From assembly GCA_963800395.1 (NCBI GenBank), contig CAWDBD010000028.1, positions 358,228-422,227 of the forward strand: 64,000 bases of DNA, written 5' to 3'. This DNA is from DASSBG01 sp963800395 (lineage in GTDB: Bacteria; Pseudomonadota; Gammaproteobacteria; Xanthomonadales; Rhodanobacteraceae). The position numbers and the translations under genes are program-made. Each line of letters begins with the position of its first letter. Position 1 is the stretch's first letter. The notes beneath the pieces are model-generated. The model ran no database searches. It was given only the letters and a program-made list of their open reading frames with translations, and was not told the origin of the DNA. Positions 52,210 through 61,691 of the stretch are shown here, one piece after another.

Positions 52210-53046
52210 CTAATCAGCAAACCCGCACTGCTTCCTCTCCATCGCAATCTGCTTGGTAATGCGGGTGGCGTTTTGCGAATAGGCCTGCGTCACGGAGCCA
52301 TGGTTCACGGTCTTGCCGCGCAATGGGCTCACGGCCGCGCAGAGGTGGAATACATGCTGAGTCGCGGACTTGCTGGCTCCGGCGCTCGGAGCGATCCAGT
52401 ACACGACATCCTGTCCCGCCGGATGTTGGGCGTCCTTCGTCGCGGTAGCAACCGCGCTGGAGTCCCTGGCGATTTCTTGCGCTTGATTCGCGACCTCGGG
52501 TGAACACGCCGTGGTGGGCTGATTGGCCTTGATCTGTGCCGCGCACTGGTTCATGTCCTGCGTGTACTGCTCGACCGACGGCGGCTTGTAGCTCACTCCC
52601 ATCAAGGTGGCGACAAGGGCCAGGACCGCACCGACACCGCCGGCAATCTTCTTGTTCTTCGGATCCATATCCTTGTCCATGAAGATCAGGACAATCAGCG
52701 GAACGAAGGCGATCAGGGTGATGATCGCGCCAAGCTGGTTTTGCACGAAAAACTTGAACGGCTCGGACCTTTTCGCCGGATCCTTCTTGTTGGCTGCCTT
52801 CCAGAGAAAGCTGCCGGCAACCGCGAAGATTGCGATCCCGACCAGGAAGCCGATCAACAGCGCCAGATTCCCGTGGTCGAACGTGTGCCGATAGAGCAAC
52901 ACGATCGCGACCGCCTCGCCAGTGATGGCAACGATCCACGCGAGCGCGGCGAAAATGCGCAGTCGCTTGGCGGCAGACTGCTGATCGTGTGTCGCACGCC
53001 AATCTTTGGTGACGTCGGTCTCTGCGGCAGGCTTGTCGTCAGACAT
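52210..53046 (-). CDS. Membrane protein of unknown function
   Basis: A 278-residue protein. A charged N-terminus (MSDDKPAAETDVTKDWRATHDQ) is followed by four membrane helices: LRIFAALAWIVAITGEAVAIVLLY, LALLIGFLVGIAIFAVAGSFLW, LGAIITLIAFVPLIVLIF, and IAGGVGAVLALVATLMGV. A periplasmic C-terminal half follows, with several Cys (QDMNQCAAQIKANQPTTACSPEV, HLCAAVSPLRG, RKQCGFAD) and a helix pattern. The start at 53046 is preferred over 53061 because GATGGGAAA precedes it. I do not recognise the family. It is monocistronic. Confidence 0.65.
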   Translation of the reverse strand: MSDDKPAAETDVTKDWRATHDQQSAAKRLRIFAALAWIVAITGEAVAIVLLYRHTFDHGNLALLIGFLVGIAIFAVAGSFLWKAANKKDPAKRSEPFKFFVQNQLGAIITLIAFVPLIVLIFMDKDMDPKNKKIAGGVGAVLALVATLMGVSYKPPSVEQYTQDMNQCAAQIKANQPTTACSPEVANQAQEIARDSSAVATATKDAQHPAGQDVVYWIAPSAGASKSATQHVFHLCAAVSPLRGKTVNHGSVTQAYSQNATRITKQIAMERKQCGFAD

Positions 53047-53247
53047 TTTCCCATCTCCCATATCGATGACCCTCAGCGACCGAGCATAAGGCATGTAATC
53101 GCCCCGTCACCGAAACAGCGGTCAGCATACACTTCTTCCACCACGTGCAGTGAAACTTTACCCTGCCCCTTTTATCCGGGCGCCAATCGGTGCAAATGGA
53201 TCCACGCCAACCCGGCCGCGTCTTTCGCGATTCCTGCTTTTGACTAC

Positions 53248-53620
53248 CTATTTTTCTCCATGGTAGTTGTAGCCTTCCTGGAAATACGCATAACCGTGGT
53301 TCTCCAGATAGAGTTCGCGAACAAAGGCGCCCTGGTTCACGTAGATCCGCCCTCCGGCCTTCGGATCGACATGACCGTTGGCATCGTACGAGAAAAGATT
53401 CTCCTTCGTCAGGTGGGCGCCGTTCATGGCCGCGCCACAGGCTTCAAGATGAATGTTTCGGAAACTCAAGATTTGTGGCCAGAGGAAGGTATTGGCAATG
53501 ATCGAGGATCTTGTTCTGCCGCGCGCCGTCGCTGTCAGTGGCCACCGCGACACTGGAACCAGCGACTGCGCCAGCAAGGATGCCGGAAGCAAGCAGGAAT
53601 ATCGCGGTCAACTTCTTCAT
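53248..53620 (-). pseudogene. Small exported protein, apparently frameshifted
   Basis: ATG at 53620 with GGAGATCC upstream opens a clear signal peptide (MKKLTAIFLLASGILAGAVA) and continues to a stop at 53444 (58 aa). A second frame overlapping it on the same strand carries protein-like sequence (NGAHLTKENLFSYDANGHVDPKAGG, RELYLENHGYAYFQEGYNYHGEK) to a stop at 53248. It has no start of its own. The simplest reading is one gene of about 120 residues broken by a frameshift between about 53540 and 53450. No family is recognised. Confidence 0.45.
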
Positions 53621-53789
53621 TCGGATCTCCTCATTTGAGGTAACGCGCACGGCACGCGCAACGTAGAAAAGCACCCTACCAACAAACAGGGACAAAGTTG
53701 TCCGCCAAACCCGTGACAGCTCGTTCCATCCCCTTTTGCGCACCTTTTTTCTTATGCTGTAAATATCCGGGAAGTCAGGAGAAGCAGTC

Positions 53790-54326
53790 ATGAACTGGTC
53801 AGCCATAGGAGCCTTGAGCGACCTGATCGGGGCAATTGCCGTGGTCGTGTCTCTCGTCTATCTTGCGATCCAGATCAGGCAGAACACCCATGCGATGCGG
53901 GCCGAAACCGCCCGCGAGGTCGTCGCTTCCATCCGGGCCAACAACACGACGGTCGCCTGCGATGCCGAGCTATTCCGCATCTTCTCCATCATCACCGAGA
54001 ACCCGAGCCGGCTTTCTCCCGAAGATCGCGGCCGGGCAACCCATTTGCTGTTCAATCACTTTCGGTCGATCGAGGATGCACATCACCAGTATACGAAAGG
54101 CAACCTGGACGAAGACATCTGGGCTGGATGGAGCCGCACCTTCTCCGATTACATCAACTCGCCAGGCTGGCGTGAGTATTGGGAACTCCGTCGTGACTAT
54201 TTCTCAAGCGCATTCGCCCGCTACGTGGACGAACTGGATAGCGACCGAAAGTCCATTCGGCTGAACTCGCAATTCGCGCGTGATACGTCATCCGAAGAAA
54301 GCCAGGGACCCTCTGATCAACCCTGA
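53790..54326 (+). CDS. Membrane-anchored protein of unknown function, 3' end inside a MITE remnant
   Basis: A 178-residue protein. One N-terminal membrane helix (GALSDLIGAIAVVVSLVYLAIQIRQNT) is followed by a soluble helical domain (HLLFNHFRSIEDAHHQYTKGNLDEDIWAGWSRTFSDYINSPGWREYWELRRDYFSSAFARYVDEL). The helix-plus-'RQNT' opening is common in a large group of uncharacterised proteobacterial proteins. The last seven codons (QGPSDQP and the TGA stop) are encoded by a solo MITE end at 54304-54329, so the natural C-terminus may have been replaced. Confidence 0.7.
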   Translation: MNWSAIGALSDLIGAIAVVVSLVYLAIQIRQNTHAMRAETAREVVASIRANNTTVACDAELFRIFSIITENPSRLSPEDRGRATHLLFNHFRSIEDAHHQYTKGNLDEDIWAGWSRTFSDYINSPGWREYWELRRDYFSSAFARYVDELDSDRKSIRLNSQFARDTSSEESQGPSDQP

Positions 54327-54329
54327 GCA
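54304..54329 (+). repeat. Solo terminal repeat of the MITE-like element
   Basis: GGACCCTCTGATCAACCCTGAGCA (24 bp) starts at 54306 and matches the left end of copies 1 and 2 with one change (T to C). The flank is CCAG instead of CTAG. No second end is found before the HIT gene, so the rest of the element has been deleted. Confidence 0.8.
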
Positions 54330-54356
54330 CAATTGAGCCTGCCTGCGTTTTGGGAG

Positions 54357-54773
54357 TCAATCGGCCAGTGCCGCCCGGACTGCCTCGACACGGGCCTTCA
54401 ACTGCTCACCAGCATAGGCTGCGGCCCGGCCATGGCCCCAGACGGGTCCCGGCCAGGCATCGTCGTCGGTGCAGCGCGCCACCAGATGCACGTGGAGCTG
54501 GCGTACGATATTGCCCAATGCGCCCAGATTGAGCTTCTCGAAAGGGCCGATGGCACGCAATGCTTCACTGGCGCGATTGACCTCTTGCCAGAGCAAAGCT
54601 TGCTCTTGCTTGTCCAGATCCATCAGTTCGACCAAGCCGTCGCGTCGCGGCACCAGAACCAGCCATGGGTAGCGCGCATCGTTCATCAGCAACACCTCGC
54701 ACAGATCCAGCGATGTGACCGCCACGGTATCGGCGGCCAGTCTGGGGTCCAGCGTGAAGTCGGATCTGTTCAT
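54357..54773 (-). CDS. HIT family protein
   Basis: A 138-residue histidine-triad protein: DLCEVLLMNDARYPWLVLVPRR, then GNIVRQLHVHLVARCTDDDAWPGPVWG. The triad reads HVHLVAR, so the last His of the classic HxHxH is absent, as in a known bacterial subgroup with the WPGPVWG tail. HIT proteins hydrolyse nucleotide conjugates such as AppppA. ATG at 54773 is preferred over 54803 because the family N-terminus begins nearby. A solo MITE end lies 28 bp downstream of its stop. Confidence 0.85.
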   Translation of the reverse strand: MNRSDFTLDPRLAADTVAVTSLDLCEVLLMNDARYPWLVLVPRRDGLVELMDLDKQEQALLWQEVNRASEALRAIGPFEKLNLGALGNIVRQLHVHLVARCTDDDAWPGPVWGHGRAAAYAGEQLKARVEAVRAALAD

Positions 54774-54873
54774 GCGCCAACCAGCGGCCTCGAAAGAAGC
54801 CATGATACGTCGCAGCGCAAGAACGCCTCAAACAGCATGTGTCGCCATCGTGCGAAGGTCACCCGCAACGGAG

Positions 54874-56670
54874 TCACCTTGAGCCGCCCTCTTCGCCCGA
54901 CTCGGACTGACGTGTCATCGCCCGCGCAAAGGCCAGCAGATTCATCGCAGCCTGATCGTGGTCGGGGTTCAGACTGGCAGTGAAATCCGCTTCCCTTGAT
55001 GTCGTTGCAAGCGATCCGGAGAAACGGGCGTTCCATTTCACTTCCACATCCAGCGCCATGGCGTACGGCAGATAGCTGGCCTGCAGTTCGGGATGCAGTG
55101 ACGGTTTGTAGCGCGCCTCCATTTCCTGCTGTTCGGCTGTACCCAGATACCAGCGGAAGCCGCGCAGCTTGCGCAGCAATGGCGTGTCGTTCGGGGCCTG
55201 GCGCAGCAGCCACCAGCCCGCGGCCACCTGACCGGCCAGAAGCGCCGTGCCAGTCAGCCAATTGGTCCAGCCGGCATCCCCCAGAAGACCCAGGGCACAG
55301 ACCACGGCTGCAAAAATGGCCTGCGCCCGGATCGCACGCAGCAGCGCTCGCGGAACCATGCCGAGGAAGACAGCCAGTGCAAACGCGCCGATCACGGTGG
55401 GGACGAAAATCTCTCCGACCAGGGCAAACCGACTGTCACTGCCCAAAAACAGCAGTGTTGCCGCCGTCAGCGCAATCAGCCAGCCCGGGATCAGCAGCAA
55501 GGCAGGATCAGCAGGGTGTTCCGTCGCGCAACGTGCCTCCAGCGTTCGTCGGAACGCCACCTTGGCAATGCCGGTACTGTCGGCGTTGGCACCCGAAAAC
55601 GGCGCGCTGTGGCCGAATGCGAACAAAGCCGAACGCAGTGAGCGTTCGTCTGCCGTCAAAGTCGGAATGTAGTCTTCGCCGGCACGCGTTGCCACCCAGA
55701 CCCATCGGCCTGCTTGTACAAGCGCAAGACCGCCCTTGGCAGCGATGCCAAGCACCCCGGTGGCAAAGCATTTGTTGTCCCAACTGCCGTGCCACAACAA
55801 CCGCGCCGCGCCGGCGGACCAGCCCCGCGGGGCCTCGTACTCCACGATCACGGGTTTTCCCTTGCCGCCCCCGGTGAAAAGCATTTTCGCCGCGAAGTAG
55901 TAAAGGGCCAGCAGCGCCAGCCACAAGGGTCCGTTGAACATCCAGGCCGGTCCCCTGGGCGGATCAAGCTGCCGTTCCGCGACCAGCTTCGGGTAGGTGA
56001 TCACCGCGCTCAGCGTCTGCCCTGGCGCGACGCCATCGGGCCAGTCGAGGGAAACACGGCTTCCTTTGATGCGAACCTCACCGTCCTCGACCTTGCTGCC
56101 GTCAAGCAGGAAGTGCGCATGGATCTGGTTGGAAGGCGTTTCCCCCGGCAGCGAAACACGCAAGCGGGCCTTGCCCAGCGGCAACTTGCTGCTGCTCGAT
56201 ATCAGCGGCCATTCAAGCCTGCCTTCGTCAGCCGCCAGGTAACGCATGCGGTAATCGATTTCGAATGACTTCGGCCAGATGCTGCGCATGGGATGCACAT
56301 TGATACGCATGCCATCGCCCAAAGGCACGAGCTCGGCCTGCACCGGGTAGTGATTCTCACTGGCCCCCATCAAGAACACGTTGTGAGGCTCGAGTTTGCG
56401 GCCCGGGAAAACCAGGTCTCGATGGAACCCATGCGGGGGCGCCGGGCGGAACCGGGTGATGTCGCTGACATCGAACGACCCGTCGTGATTGACCCAAATG
56501 TGCGTGTCGCGCGCCAGCATGACCGGCTGGGCGTCGGGCGGCGAGGCCTCCTGCGCCATCGTACTGAATGCGACCATCAGCATCGCAATCAAGCCAATAA
56601 CACGCACGAAAAAACGCGAGGGAAGAATCACATCAGCCCTCACCGCCCGACGCCCGAAAATCGCGAACAC
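54874..56670 (-). CDS. DUF2207 domain membrane protein
   Basis: A 598-residue protein. After an N-terminal signal/anchor (RVIGLIAMLMVAFSTMAQ), a periplasmic DUF2207 beta-domain spans about 55-225 (DTHIWVNHDGSFDVSDITRFRPAPPHGFHRDLVFPG). Membrane helices lie at about 243-263 and 400-490. The final segment (AMALDVEVKWNARFSGSLA) is the conserved end of DUF2207 proteins. The function of the family is unknown; envelope homeostasis is often supposed. It stands alone. The 274 bp to the next gene start and end show no further gene. Confidence 0.82.
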   Translation of the reverse strand: MFAIFGRRAVRADVILPSRFFVRVIGLIAMLMVAFSTMAQEASPPDAQPVMLARDTHIWVNHDGSFDVSDITRFRPAPPHGFHRDLVFPGRKLEPHNVFLMGASENHYPVQAELVPLGDGMRINVHPMRSIWPKSFEIDYRMRYLAADEGRLEWPLISSSSKLPLGKARLRVSLPGETPSNQIHAHFLLDGSKVEDGEVRIKGSRVSLDWPDGVAPGQTLSAVITYPKLVAERQLDPPRGPAWMFNGPLWLALLALYYFAAKMLFTGGGKGKPVIVEYEAPRGWSAGAARLLWHGSWDNKCFATGVLGIAAKGGLALVQAGRWVWVATRAGEDYIPTLTADERSLRSALFAFGHSAPFSGANADSTGIAKVAFRRTLEARCATEHPADPALLLIPGWLIALTAATLLFLGSDSRFALVGEIFVPTVIGAFALAVFLGMVPRALLRAIRAQAIFAAVVCALGLLGDAGWTNWLTGTALLAGQVAAGWWLLRQAPNDTPLLRKLRGFRWYLGTAEQQEMEARYKPSLHPELQASYLPYAMALDVEVKWNARFSGSLATTSREADFTASLNPDHDQAAMNLLAFARAMTRQSESGEEGGSR

Positions 56671-56944
56671 GGCAGCTCCCGAACAAACGCGGGAACCTGC
56701 CCACCGGCATTGTCGGCCTCATGCATGTTGCTCCTGGCATGCAGCAGCCGGCAGTGCGTTTTCCTGCACCGGAGCAGCCACAAGCACCAGGACAATAGCC
56801 GGAGAGCGGGTATGCATGTGCTGCACCCACAGCGAGGACCAAACGGCTATCTTAATCGGAACCGCGTCTGATTCACTTGCCGAATTCCGATCAATCGGCA
56901 GTTGGCACCGCGGACAGGACCATTGCCGGATCGAGCCAGGACGC

Positions 56945-58540
56945 TCAAGCAGATTTCTCGCCCAGCGAACGCAGCGCCTCCAGCACTTCCCAGCACTGCG
57001 CCCTGTTCGGCGAGTTCTGCGACCACTTGCGCATTTCCTCGACAAACTTCTCCAGGATGTCCTGTGCATCGAGCGCTTGGGCACGCCGGATCTCGCGCCG
57101 GGCCGAGTCGCTGTCGCCAAGGCCGGCATGGGCCCAGGCACAGGTCAGGTGGGGCTGGTAATAGTTGGGCGTGCGCTCGACGGCCTGCTGGCCGCCGCGC
57201 AAGCCCCGGTCATGGTCGAGCATGAACAAGTGACCGGTGGCGCGGTAGGTGGCCCACAAACCGAAGCGCGGATGGTGCGGTGCACGTGCCTCGGCAGTTT
57301 CGATCAGGCCGATGCCGGCCGGGTCGGCATGGCGCAGGCAATGCTGCCAGCCGAGCACCGCCAGCGCATGCGCATTGTTCGGATTGCGCGCCGTCGCCAG
57401 CTCCAGGTGCCGGATCGCTTCATCCGGACGATGGAACATGGTCGCCACCACACCCGCGTCGGCACGTACCTCGGGATCGCTGGGCGCCGCTTCCAGTGCC
57501 TGCGCGATCAGCGCGTCGGCCTGCGCGACGGTCGCGGCCGGATCCTCGGCCCATTGGCTGACCACATTCTGGCTCAGCTGCACCGCCAGCGCCGCGCGGG
57601 TGATCGGGTCGTCCGGCTCAATCTCCAGCGCCTCCTGCAACATGGCGACGATCTGTCTTGCGCTTTCAGTCCCGTAGTTCGCACGCAGCGCCTCTGCCGC
57701 AAGCACCCGTTCATAGGCCGAGAGACTGAAGCGGCCGGTGCGGCGTACACGCACAGGCTGGGTGGTGTTCACCTTGGCAGTGATCGCCGTGGTGATGCTG
57801 AAGACCACGTCTTCCTGGACCTCGAAGAAGCGGTCGACGGCGGTTTCGTATTTTTCCGCCCACAGCAGCACGTTCTCGGCGGCATCGCCCAGGTCGGCTC
57901 GAACCCTGACGGTGTCGCCCGAGCGCACCAGGGTTGCCGTGACAATAAACCGCGCATGCAAGGCCTCTCCTGCCGCGACCAGATCCACTGTGTCGGCAGA
58001 CAAGCGCACGGCGGAGCTGTAGGGCGTCACGCGATACTGCGGCGTGCGCGACAGCAGCATGGTCAGGTCACGGGTCAGGCCGTCGGCCAGGAGCTTGCCT
58101 TCACCCCCGGGCGTCATGTCTACCACCGGCAGCACCGCGACCGAAAAAGCCGGGAAGCGGGTACTGTTCGGCGGTGATGCGGCGCCGGCCTGATCGGCAG
58201 CCCGGATTTCCGCATCCAGCCGGTAACCGTGCTTGGATACGGTGCGCACAGCACCTGCAGCCACGGCGGCGCGCTTCAACGCCCTGCGCAGCTGGTAGAC
58301 GATCCGGGTCAGGCTTTCATCGCTGGCCGCTGCACCGGCCCAGATACGCGCAATCAATTGCTCGCGCGTCCACAGTTGCCCCGGTCGCTCGGCCAGCGCA
58401 ACCAACAGCGCCATGACCTTGGGCTCGATCCGGCATTCCGCTTGCCTGCCGCAAATGCGCAAGGCACCCGGCTCGACCAGGGCGCCGTTGATGCAGAACG
58501 GCGCGCGCGCAAGCGTCGGTTGGTGGTCGGAGTCCTCCAT
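56945..58540 (-). CDS. CadC-like winged-helix regulator with TPR domain
   Basis: A 531-residue cytoplasmic regulator. The N-terminal OmpR/CadC-type winged helix spans about 15-110 (CRIEPKVMALLVALAERPGQLWTREQLIARIWAG ... SDESLTRIVYQLRRAL ... VRTVSKHGYRL). A FlgO/TolB-like nucleotide-binding-type segment follows (about 135-260, VAVLPVVDMTPGGEGKLLADGLTRDL). TPR repeats fill the C-terminus (ALEAAPSDPEVRADAGVVATMF, LATARNPNNAHALAVLGW). No membrane helix is evident, unlike CadC itself. It is divergent from the APC transporter gene with 138 bp between the starts and may control it. ATG at 58540 has GGAGG nearby. Confidence 0.85.
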   Translation of the reverse strand: MEDSDHQPTLARAPFCINGALVEPGALRICGRQAECRIEPKVMALLVALAERPGQLWTREQLIARIWAGAAASDESLTRIVYQLRRALKRAAVAAGAVRTVSKHGYRLDAEIRAADQAGAASPPNSTRFPAFSVAVLPVVDMTPGGEGKLLADGLTRDLTMLLSRTPQYRVTPYSSAVRLSADTVDLVAAGEALHARFIVTATLVRSGDTVRVRADLGDAAENVLLWAEKYETAVDRFFEVQEDVVFSITTAITAKVNTTQPVRVRRTGRFSLSAYERVLAAEALRANYGTESARQIVAMLQEALEIEPDDPITRAALAVQLSQNVVSQWAEDPAATVAQADALIAQALEAAPSDPEVRADAGVVATMFHRPDEAIRHLELATARNPNNAHALAVLGWQHCLRHADPAGIGLIETAEARAPHHPRFGLWATYRATGHLFMLDHDRGLRGGQQAVERTPNYYQPHLTCAWAHAGLGDSDSARREIRRAQALDAQDILEKFVEEMRKWSQNSPNRAQCWEVLEALRSLGEKSA

Positions 58541-58678
58541 GACGCAGAAGCCTAGCACGGTGGTCCGCATTCCATCATAAAAAAATCATGTCGGCGTCAG
58601 GACTCCCGGCGGTCGCCGCCCTACCCTTTATTGCGATTGTCCTGGTTGATGGCCCGAACGACGACAAGGGGGTATCGC

Positions 58679-60115
58679 ATGGGGTTGCATGCAAGCAGGT
58701 TGGGAGGTGGGGCCGCTGGGGCGGATGCCATGCGCGTGAGCCGGACGGGACCGGCGGCCCTCGAAGCGCCGGCGCCGCCCCGTGTGGTCGGCACCCTCGG
58801 CGCCACCCTGATGAGCGTCAATGGCATGATCGGCGCAGGCATCTTTGCCCTGCCCGCGCTGCTTTATGCAAAAACCGGCCTGTTCGCGCCGTGGCTGTTC
58901 CTCATCTTTGGCCTGCTGTTTGCCTCGATCACGCTGATCGCGGCCCGGCTGGCGACCATGTTCCGCGACTCGGGCGGTCCGCAGTTGTATGCCCAGGCCG
59001 CCTTCGGCCCGACGGTGGGATTCCAGGTCGGCTGGCTGCTGGTCATCGCGCTGGCCGCGGGGCGCGCGGCCACCCTGCATGTGCTGGTGTCCTACCTGGG
59101 CGTGTTCTTCCCGGCACTCGACGGGCCGATTGCCAGGCCTGTTGCGGTGCTCGCCCTGCTTGCGGCACTGAGCTGGCTGACCCTGTCGGGCATGCGCCGA
59201 TCGATCGACGGGCTGATAGTCGGGACCGTGCTCAAGCTGACGCCGATCCTGGTGCTGTGCATCGCCGCGTTCGCCGCCGGCGGCATCTCGACCAGCTTCA
59301 GGCTGCCCGACTTCGGCACCTTCGAGTCGGTCGCCTTGCTGGTCTACTTCGCCTTTGCCGGCGCGAGCAATGCCGCCTATTCCGCCGGCGAGGTGAAGAA
59401 GCCACGCCAAACGCTGCCGCGCTCCATGCTGCTGTCACTGGCCATCATCATCGTCTTCTACATGCTGGTGCAGTGGGCCTACATTGCCGCCGGCGCCCCC
59501 AGCAGCGGTGATGGCACGCCGTTGGCGGCCGCAGCCGGCGCCGTGATGGGGCCGGCCGGGGTGATCGCGCTGTCGCTGGCGGCGGTGTTCTCGATCGCCT
59601 GCAATGCGCTGGCCTTTTTCGTCTCCGGAGCACGGGTGATTTTCGGCATGGCCCAGCGCGGGCTTCTGCCGCGCAGCCTGGCGCATGTCCACGCCCGTTT
59701 CCTGACACCGGATTGGGCCATCGCGCTGTTTACATTGATTGTCGCGGCCGTGGCCCTGAGCGGGAAATTCGCCTTCCTCGCCCAGGTCACCGCGCTGGGC
59801 TCGCAGTTCATCGCCTTGAGCCTGATCGCGGCTTTCGTGCGTTTCCAGCTTCTTGGCACAGAGTCCACTGCTCCGGGTCTCACGCCCTTCTGGTGGTCGG
59901 TCGTGACCGTGGCCACCGGGTTCTCCATCTACGCCGCCATGCAGGCCACGTTCGCTGCCTATGTACTGCTCGGGGTGCTGCTTGTCGCCGGCAGCGTGCT
60001 CGCCGCGCTCACGCGCCGCGGCACCATCGTGCAGCCGGTGCCCCTGGCAAGCCTGGATATGGCGGCCGAGATCCTGCATCCCCATCACGCATCGCTTTCA
60101 GGCCCCGTTGACTGA
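58679..60115 (+). CDS. APC superfamily amino acid permease
   Basis: A 478-residue transporter with about 12 membrane helices. The first helix has the APC substrate motif GTLGATLMSVNGMIGAGIFALPALLY (GxG in the unwound segment). Later helices include FTESVALLVYFAFAGASNAAYSAGEV-like wording at about residues 224-250, the conserved FAGxxNxxxxxGEVKxPxxTxP of amino acid permeases. The start at 58679 is chosen because AAGGGGG lies 7 bases upstream; 58730 is an alternative that removes a Gly-rich extension. The substrate cannot be named. It is the first gene of a probable pair with the acyltransferase 72 bp downstream. Confidence 0.87.
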   Translation: MGLHASRLGGGAAGADAMRVSRTGPAALEAPAPPRVVGTLGATLMSVNGMIGAGIFALPALLYAKTGLFAPWLFLIFGLLFASITLIAARLATMFRDSGGPQLYAQAAFGPTVGFQVGWLLVIALAAGRAATLHVLVSYLGVFFPALDGPIARPVAVLALLAALSWLTLSGMRRSIDGLIVGTVLKLTPILVLCIAAFAAGGISTSFRLPDFGTFESVALLVYFAFAGASNAAYSAGEVKKPRQTLPRSMLLSLAIIIVFYMLVQWAYIAAGAPSSGDGTPLAAAAGAVMGPAGVIALSLAAVFSIACNALAFFVSGARVIFGMAQRGLLPRSLAHVHARFLTPDWAIALFTLIVAAVALSGKFAFLAQVTALGSQFIALSLIAAFVRFQLLGTESTAPGLTPFWWSVVTVATGFSIYAAMQATFAAYVLLGVLLVAGSVLAALTRRGTIVQPVPLASLDMAAEILHPHHASLSGPVD

Positions 60116-60187
60116 GGCGGTCCGGGCGCCTGCGAACGTTTCTCGACCCGCGTCACTGACGCCCATCACACGGACACACAGATAACC

Positions 60188-61510
60188 ATGCAGCCAGTCG
60201 AAACAAGCCGCCGTCGTTTCGCATCATTGTTCAACGCCGGGGAAAACGCCCGACATCTGATCCACCGGCCGCAGCATCAGGAGCCGGTCGTCGATGGCGT
60301 GCGCGCCATCGCCGTGCTCTGGGTCGTGATGCTGCACATGTTCTGGTTCCAGTCCTGGCTGTTTCCGGAACAGATTCATGCCATTTTCGCCTTCCCCGCC
60401 AGCGGCTGGCTGGCCACCGGCGCGCTGGGTGTGGATCTGTTCTTCGTGATCAGCGGATTCCTGATCGGTTCCATCCTGTTCGGCGAGTTCAGGAAAACCG
60501 GCGGCATCGTCTTCACCCGCTTCTATGTCCGTCGCTTCCTTCGCCTGATTCCGGTTTATGTGATGGTGATGCTGCTGGGGCTTTATTTCCTCGACGGACA
60601 CAATGTCGAGCATGCATGGGCCAACCTCCTCTACATCAACAATTTCCTGCCGATCAAGGAACAGTACATGGGCTGGTGCTGGTCGCTGGCCATCGAGGAG
60701 CAGTTCTACCTGATCTTTCCCGCCTTCATCATGCTGTTCATGGGCCTGGGCAAGGGTCGCCTGCGCATACTCGTCGCACTCATGGGGCTTTCACTGGTCA
60801 TCCGCTTCAGTGTGATCCATGCGGTGGGCATCACACCGCCGTTCCGGATCACGCCCGACGATCCGCATTTCTACCCGTTTTTCGACAACATCTACGACAA
60901 GCCATGGACGCGCTTCGGCGGCCTGCTGGCCGGTGCCACCGGCGCCTTTCTCAGCACCTTCCATGCCGAGCGGATCAAGCGGTTTTTCTCGCACACCTGG
61001 CGGGTCACTGGCATCGCCCTCCTGTGCCTGGCGGTGATGGCCCACGTCGCCTGCACGCCCTTCACCTCGGCCATGTTCAGCCACATGCCGCCACTGGCAC
61101 GGGAACTATGGCTGACCTTGTATCGTGACGTCTTCTCGCTGGCCACCATCTTCCTGATCCTGGCCGCCATCCATACTCCGCGCCTGTTCGGCGGCGGGTT
61201 GCGCCGCTTCCTCTCGTGGAAGGGCTTCTACCCCATCGCCCAGGTCTCCTACTCCCTGTACATGATCCACGAGATGATCTTCAACTGGCTTTTCCCCAGC
61301 CTCATGCCGATCCTGCAGCCGCGCATCGGCATCCCCGCCACCATTGCGGTCAATGCCGTCATCGGCGTGTTGATCTCCTTCGCCCTGGCCTGCCTGCTGT
61401 ACACCTTCATCGAACGGCCCTGCATGCGCATGCGTTCGCATCCGCCCGTCCTGCGAATGACCGAGAGATTGCGCTTCAAAAAAGCCGGACCCGTCAGCCA
61501 GAAGGCCTGA
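60188..61510 (+). CDS. OafA/YrhL-type membrane acyltransferase
   Basis: A 440-residue acyltransferase-3 family protein with about 10 membrane helices. The catalytic region near the start is VVDGVRAIAVLWVVMLHMFWF with the essential His. GALGVDLFFVISGFLIGSILFGEF and FYVRRFLRLIPVYVMVMLLG (R/K-R-F-x-R-I-x-P) follow, and GWCWSLAIEEQFYLIFP is the WSLxxEEQFY signature. These proteins O-acylate sugars of lipopolysaccharide, peptidoglycan or exopolysaccharide. The acceptor here is unknown. It begins 72 bp after the APC gene and is followed by a perfect-stem terminator. Confidence 0.9.
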   Translation: MQPVETSRRRFASLFNAGENARHLIHRPQHQEPVVDGVRAIAVLWVVMLHMFWFQSWLFPEQIHAIFAFPASGWLATGALGVDLFFVISGFLIGSILFGEFRKTGGIVFTRFYVRRFLRLIPVYVMVMLLGLYFLDGHNVEHAWANLLYINNFLPIKEQYMGWCWSLAIEEQFYLIFPAFIMLFMGLGKGRLRILVALMGLSLVIRFSVIHAVGITPPFRITPDDPHFYPFFDNIYDKPWTRFGGLLAGATGAFLSTFHAERIKRFFSHTWRVTGIALLCLAVMAHVACTPFTSAMFSHMPPLARELWLTLYRDVFSLATIFLILAAIHTPRLFGGGLRRFLSWKGFYPIAQVSYSLYMIHEMIFNWLFPSLMPILQPRIGIPATIAVNAVIGVLISFALACLLYTFIERPCMRMRSHPPVLRMTERLRFKKAGPVSQKA

Positions 61511-61624
61511 AGCGGACGAACACACACGACCGAGATGGATCATGTTCGCTTCAGCTGGCCAGCGCCCGCGCAGAAACGGAATGAACTGCCCTTCCTGATC
61601 GTCACCCTTGTTGGCCCGGCAAAT

Positions 61625-61656
61625 CGAAGCCCGGCAAGTTTCCTTGCCGGGCTTCG
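61625..61656. terminator. Perfect 14-bp terminator hairpin between convergent genes
   Basis: CGAAGCCCGGCAAG (61625-61638) pairs exactly with CTTGCCGGGCTTCG (61643-61656) around the loop TTTC. It lies between the acyltransferase and the minus-strand gene at 61692 and can serve both. The T-run is short. Confidence 0.75.
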
Positions 61657-61691
61657 CTTCATGCGCGGGAAGCGCATCCGGATATCCGCAT

